A DNA stretch of 64,000 nt from Verrucomicrobiota bacterium (lineage in GTDB: Bacteria > Verrucomicrobiota > Verrucomicrobiia > Limisphaerales > UBA9464). The notes beneath the pieces are model-generated. The model saw nothing but the letters and a program-made list of their open reading frames with translations, did no database searches and was not told where the DNA came from. Shown here piece after piece: positions 60,574 to 64,000 of the stretch (position 1 is the first letter of the stretch; each line of letters begins with the position of its first letter). The stretch spans positions 1-64,000 of the forward strand of contig CANIZL010000008.1 of assembly GCA_947471985.1 (NCBI GenBank), read 5' to 3'. Made by a program: the position numbers and the translations under genes.

Positions 60574-61872
60574 TCAGGGCTTTTCCAGCCGCACCGCCGC
60601 CGACCGGCCGTGGGCGTCCAGCCCCTCCAACTGCGCGAACATCTGCACGGCTTTCAACGCCTTTTTCAACGCTGGCCGGGTGTACTCCACCACACTCGTG
60701 CGACGCTGGAATTGATCCACCGTCAACCCCGCGAAGCTCGCGCCAGCCCCACCCGTGGGCAGCGTGTGACTCGGGCCCGCCACGTAATCGCCGAGGACCG
60801 TCGGCGAATCACCGCCCAGGAAAATCGCGCCGGAGGTTAACAACCCCTCACTCAACGAACGCGCCTGACGGGTCATGACTTCGCAGTGCTCCGGCGCCAA
60901 ACGATTCGCCAATGCCACCGCCGCAGCCAGATCGGGCACCTGAATCAGCCAGCCGTTCGCGGCCAGCGCCTTCTCGATGTACTCGCGCCGTCCCAGCTTC
61001 GGCAACTGCTTTGCCATCGCCTTCTGCACCGCCGTGATCAGCGTCTTCGAAGGCGTCAGCATCCACACCCGTTCGTGCCCGGATCCGTGCTCCGCCTGCG
61101 CCAGCAAATCGGCCGCAATATTCTCCGGTTTCGCCGTGTCGTCGGCAATCACACAGACCTCGCTGGGACCGGGCAGCAGATCGATCGCCACATGCCCGAC
61201 CAACAGGCGCTTCGCCGCCACCACGTAGGCGTTGCCCGGCCCAAACACCTTCTGCACCCGGCCGATGGTCGCTGTCCCGAGGGACATCGCCGCCACCGCC
61301 TGGGCCCCGCCCACCTTGTAAATTTCCGTCGCCCCCGCCGTATTCGCCGCGAACAGCAATGCCGGATTCACCGAGCCATCGCGTCCGGGCGGCGTGCACA
61401 CCACGATCTCCGGACAGCCCGCCACCTGCGCGAGCGTGATGGTCATCAGGGCCGTCGATACCAGCGGGGCCGTGCCTCCCGGGATGTAAATGCCGACGCG
61501 AGTGAAGGGATCGAACTTTTCCCCCACGGACGCCCCGTGGGAATTGCGCGCCGACCAGCCCCGCCGACGCGACCGGCGGGCGAACGCCGCAATGTTCTTG
61601 TGCGCCTCGCTCACCGCCGCCCGCAATGCCGGCGTGGCGGCCAGGGACGCGCCCAAAAGTTCCGCCGACGTCACCCGTTGCTCGTCCGGTGCCAATTTCG
61701 CGCCATCGAAGCGCTCGGTGAGTTCGCCCAGAGCCGTATCCCCCCGCGCCCGGACGTCGTCCAGGATGGTGCGCGTACGGGCATCAATGACGGGGTCAAA
61801 CAGCGACGACGCCCCGAGCGCCCGCTCAATTTGCGCGGCGAAATCCGGGTCCGTGTGGCGAACGATGTTCAT
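60574..61872 (-). CDS. hisD: Histidinol dehydrogenase
   Basis: The 432-residue zinc enzyme makes the last two oxidations of histidine synthesis. Motifs include PLVSTALMTITLAQVAGCPE, VGGAQAVAAMSLGTATIGRV, KVFGPGNAYVVAAKRLLVG, DLLPGPSEVCVIADDTAKPE with LLAQAEHGSGHERVWML, and NRLAPEHCEVMTRQA with Glu-His of the active site, then FLGGDSPTVLGDYVAGPSH. Other his genes are not adjacent. It is divergent from gatB, with an inverted repeat between them. Confidence 0.97.
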   Translation of the reverse strand: MNIVRHTDPDFAAQIERALGASSLFDPVIDARTRTILDDVRARGDTALGELTERFDGAKLAPDEQRVTSAELLGASLAATPALRAAVSEAHKNIAAFARRSRRRGWSARNSHGASVGEKFDPFTRVGIYIPGGTAPLVSTALMTITLAQVAGCPEIVVCTPPGRDGSVNPALLFAANTAGATEIYKVGGAQAVAAMSLGTATIGRVQKVFGPGNAYVVAAKRLLVGHVAIDLLPGPSEVCVIADDTAKPENIAADLLAQAEHGSGHERVWMLTPSKTLITAVQKAMAKQLPKLGRREYIEKALAANGWLIQVPDLAAAVALANRLAPEHCEVMTRQARSLSEGLLTSGAIFLGGDSPTVLGDYVAGPSHTLPTGGAGASFAGLTVDQFQRRTSVVEYTRPALKKALKAVQMFAQLEGLDAHGRSAAVRLEKP

Positions 61873-61913
61873 GCGAACGCACCCTAGGCGATTGATCTTC
61901 CCCCGCAACGTGA

Positions 61914-61945
61914 GGAGTGGCCCCCTTCCGCCCAGCCCCCACTCC
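61914..61945. promoter_or_regulatory. Inverted repeat in the hisD-gatB divergent region
   Basis: GGAGTGG (61914-61920) and CCACTCC (61939-61945) are perfect 7-bp arms 18 bases apart in a GC-rich, pyrimidine-rich spacer. It may be an operator or an mRNA hairpin of the gatB leader, with no T tract. The significance is uncertain. Confidence 0.3.
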
Positions 61946-61989
61946 ACACTCGCCATCGGCGTTTTCCCTGACACCTTGCGCACGCAATC

Positions 61990-63426
61990 ATGGAATATGA
62001 AGCGGTGATCGGTCTGGAAACACACGTCCAGCTCAAGACAAAGTCCAAGATGTGGTGCGGCTGCGCCAACGCCTTTGGCTCGGACCCCAACACGAACGTG
62101 TGCCCCGTGTGCCTCGGCCTGCCCGGCGTGCTGCCCGTCGCCAACGAGGAGGCCCTCCGGCTCACCGTGCTCACCGGCTGCCTGTTGAACTGCGAGATCC
62201 CGCGCTTCGCCAAGTTCGATCGCAAAAACTATTTTTACCCCGATTCCCCCAAGAATTACCAGGTCACCCAGTACGACCGCCCCAGCACCAGCCAGGGCTG
62301 GATGGAGTTTGAGTACGATGGCCCGGAGGCCGTGAACGGTCTCGCCCGCGTCCGGATCACCCGGGCGCATCTGGAGGAGGACGTCGGCAAATCGACGCAC
62401 TTCGATCGGCACAGCGGCGTGGATTTCAACCGGGCGGGTGTGCCGCTCCTGGAAATCGTTTCCGAGCCCGACCTGCGTGGTCCCGAGATGGCGTATGCTT
62501 ATCTCAAAGCGCTCACCGACATCCTGCATCGCGGGGGTATTTCCGATTGCGATCTCGAAAAGGGCATGGTGCGCTGCGACGTGAACATCAGCGTGCGGCC
62601 CAAGGGTGAGGAGAAGCTGGGCGCCAAGATCGAGATCAAAAACATGAACTCCTTCTCCGGCGTCCGCCGCGCGTTGGAGTACGAAATCCCCCGTCAGATC
62701 GCGGCGGTGCAGCGCGGCGAAAAGCTCCGCCAGGAAACCCGGCGCTGGGATGACGTCGCCGGCATCACCGAACCGATGCGCTCCAAGGAAGACGCGCACG
62801 ATTACCGGTACTTTCCCGAGCCCGACCTCATGCCCTTCGCGCCCACGGACACCTGGCTGGCCGAGATCCGCACCCGCGTGGTCGAATTGCCCCTGGCCCG
62901 CAAGCAGCGGTTCATGCAGACGTACGCCCTCCCCTCCGGCGATGCCGAGGTCTTCCGCGACAATCGGCCGCTGGCGGATTTCTTCGAAGCCGCTGTTCCC
63001 GGCGCCCGCAATCCCAAGGCGATTGCCAATTTCGTCATCAACAATCTTCAGGCGAAACTCTCCGAGAATCTCGCCGGCACGGATTCCGTGAAGTTCTCCC
63101 CGCCCGATCTCCGGGCCCTGGTGGAGTTGATCGAGTCCGGTCAGATCAGCTCCAAGATCGCCCAGGAAGTCTTCGCGGAAATGTACGCCACCGGCACCGC
63201 GCCGGGGACCATCGTGCAGCAAAAGGGTCTGGCCCAGGTCAGCGACACCGGCGCCATCGAGCAACTCGCTGACGAAGTCATTGCCGCAAACCCCGGACCC
63301 GCTGCGGATTTCCGCAACGGCAAACCGGCCGCCCTGAATTTCCTGAAGGGTCAGTTGATGAAGCTGTCGAAGGGCAAAGCGAACCCCGCCCTCGCCGGGG
63401 AAATCCTGCAGCGCAAATTGAGCTGA
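61990..63426 (+). CDS. gatB: Asp/Glu-tRNA amidotransferase subunit B
   Basis: The 478-residue protein is the tRNA-binding kinase-like subunit of the GatCAB complex, which makes Gln-tRNA(Gln) or Asn-tRNA(Asn) by transamidation. The start YEAVIGLETHVQLKTKSKMW, the zinc Cys pattern CGCANAF and CPVCLGLPG, GVDFNRAGVPLLEIVSEPDL and IEIKNMNSFSGVRRALEYEI are typical. The C-terminal helical GatB/Yqey domain is present (about 330-478). gatA and gatC are elsewhere. Confidence 0.97.
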   Translation: MEYEAVIGLETHVQLKTKSKMWCGCANAFGSDPNTNVCPVCLGLPGVLPVANEEALRLTVLTGCLLNCEIPRFAKFDRKNYFYPDSPKNYQVTQYDRPSTSQGWMEFEYDGPEAVNGLARVRITRAHLEEDVGKSTHFDRHSGVDFNRAGVPLLEIVSEPDLRGPEMAYAYLKALTDILHRGGISDCDLEKGMVRCDVNISVRPKGEEKLGAKIEIKNMNSFSGVRRALEYEIPRQIAAVQRGEKLRQETRRWDDVAGITEPMRSKEDAHDYRYFPEPDLMPFAPTDTWLAEIRTRVVELPLARKQRFMQTYALPSGDAEVFRDNRPLADFFEAAVPGARNPKAIANFVINNLQAKLSENLAGTDSVKFSPPDLRALVELIESGQISSKIAQEVFAEMYATGTAPGTIVQQKGLAQVSDTGAIEQLADEVIAANPGPAADFRNGKPAALNFLKGQLMKLSKGKANPALAGEILQRKLS

Positions 63427-63442
63427 CGCGCGGCCGGTCCGG

Positions 63443-64000
63443 TCAGTCGGGCGTTTGCCACTGCTTCGCCCGACCCAGCGCCTTTTTCCAGCCGGCCGTC
63501 CGACGCGTCCGGTCCGCGGGTTTCATGGCGGGTTGGAAGCGGCGGTCCATCTGCCATTGCGTGGCGATCTCCGCCCGGCTCTTCCAAAAGCCCACCGCCA
63601 ATCCCGCCAGATACGCCGCGCCGAGGGCGGTCGTCTCAGAAACCTTGGGGCGGGCCACTGGGACCTTCAGCAAGTCGGCCTGAAATTGCAGCAACAGATT
63701 GTTCAGGCTCGCTCCGCCATCCACCCGGAGTTCCCGCAACCGGATCCCCGCGTCGGCCTCCATCGCGTGCAAAATGTCCGCCACCTGGAAGGCGATGCCT
63801 TCCAACGCGGCCCGGGCGATGTGCGCCGCCGAGCTCCCGCGCGTCAGCCCCACCAGCGTGCCCCGCGCATACGGATCCCAATGCGGCGCCCCGAGTCCGG
63901 CAAAGGCCGGCACCAGATAAACGCCACCGGTGTCCGGCACCGAGGCCGCCAGGGCTTCCACGTCCGCCGACGTCCGAATGATTCCCAGTCCGTCCCGCAA
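63443..64000 (-). CDS. glpK: Glycerol kinase, C-terminal part (cut by window edge)
   Basis: The 185 visible residues are the C-terminal domain of a FGGY-family kinase: [80 protein letters not shown]. The match to GlpK is strong. The enzyme phosphorylates glycerol with ATP. The N-terminus lies beyond the window. It is convergent with gatB with a 16-base gap, and has an extended Lys/Arg-rich tail. Confidence 0.92.
   Translation of the reverse strand: MRDGLGIIRTSADVEALAASVPDTGGVYLVPAFAGLGAPHWDPYARGTLVGLTRGSSAAHIARAALEGIAFQVADILHAMEADAGIRLRELRVDGGASLNNLLLQFQADLLKVPVARPKVSETTALGAAYLAGLAVGFWKSRAEIATQWQMDRRFQPAMKPADRTRRTAGWKKALGRAKQWQTPD

Noticed and set aside
60574..63264. 896-residue minus-strand frame joining hisD to the antisense of gatB
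   Set aside because: Only the part up to 61872 matches histidinol dehydrogenase; the rest is the shadow of gatB.

Overview
This 64 kb window is GC-rich, gene-dense bacterial chromosome, most likely from a member of the Verrucomicrobiota. The reasons are a fused SecD-SecF behind yajC, a DUF1553/DUF1501 cytochrome-planctomycete pair, Tat-secreted Gfo/Idh/MocA and hydroxypyruvate-isomerase-like proteins, a PEP-CTERM-like anchored protein and a relative of the chlamydial cysteine-rich envelope protein OmcB. No rRNA, tRNA, CRISPR array, transposase or phage gene was found. The assignment rests on gene content, not on a marker-gene tree.

Layout. 1-5.3 kb: yajC-secDF (minus) and a beta-barrel/DMT-transporter pair. 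5.4-18 kb: lpdA, a secreted lactonase, a glycoamylase-like enzyme, the OmcB-like protein, gamma-glutamyltranspeptidase, a flavin halogenase-like oxidoreductase, a Gfo/Idh/MocA protein and an unrecognised 649-residue protein. 18.2-34.6 kb: one long plus-strand cluster, described below. 34.7-43 kb: glycerophosphodiesterase, typA, an altronate dehydratase-like enzyme, a cupredoxin, a glucose/sorbosone dehydrogenase and an OFA-type MFS carrier with a 42-residue partner protein. 43.5-50 kb: DUF1501/DUF1553, a Nudix hydrolase and a trypsin-like protein. 50-64 kb: mostly housekeeping genes (hom, nadE, rfaE2, yhbY, pduO-type adenosyltransferase, hisD, gatB, partial glpK) with an FdhF/YdeP-type oxidoreductase, a ceramidase-like protein and small conserved proteins.

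The outstanding feature is the 18.2-34.6 kb cluster. Its second part has the gene order of the Pseudomonas Wsp surface-sensing chemosensory system: wspA (MCP), wspB (CheW), wspC (CheR-TPR), wspD (CheW with N-terminal Cys motif), wspE (CheA-REC), wspF (CheB), then a WspR-like response regulator. The receiver and linker of that regulator look like WspR, but the GGDEF output domain is replaced by a PP2C/SpoIIE phosphatase. An RsbW-type anti-sigma kinase follows, and two STAS proteins lie upstream. The output therefore appears to be a serine-phosphorylation partner switch instead of cyclic-di-GMP. The first part is an ABC importer (a substrate-binding protein with three fused domains, a permease and an ATPase) with the STAS genes interleaved, which suggests that transport, sensing and the switch are one system. 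No sigma factor is encoded nearby. The wspA homologue carries an apparent one-base frameshift close to its C-terminus.

Starts were chosen from signal peptides, family start positions and gene overlaps. Family names come from reading the proteins; no database search was run.
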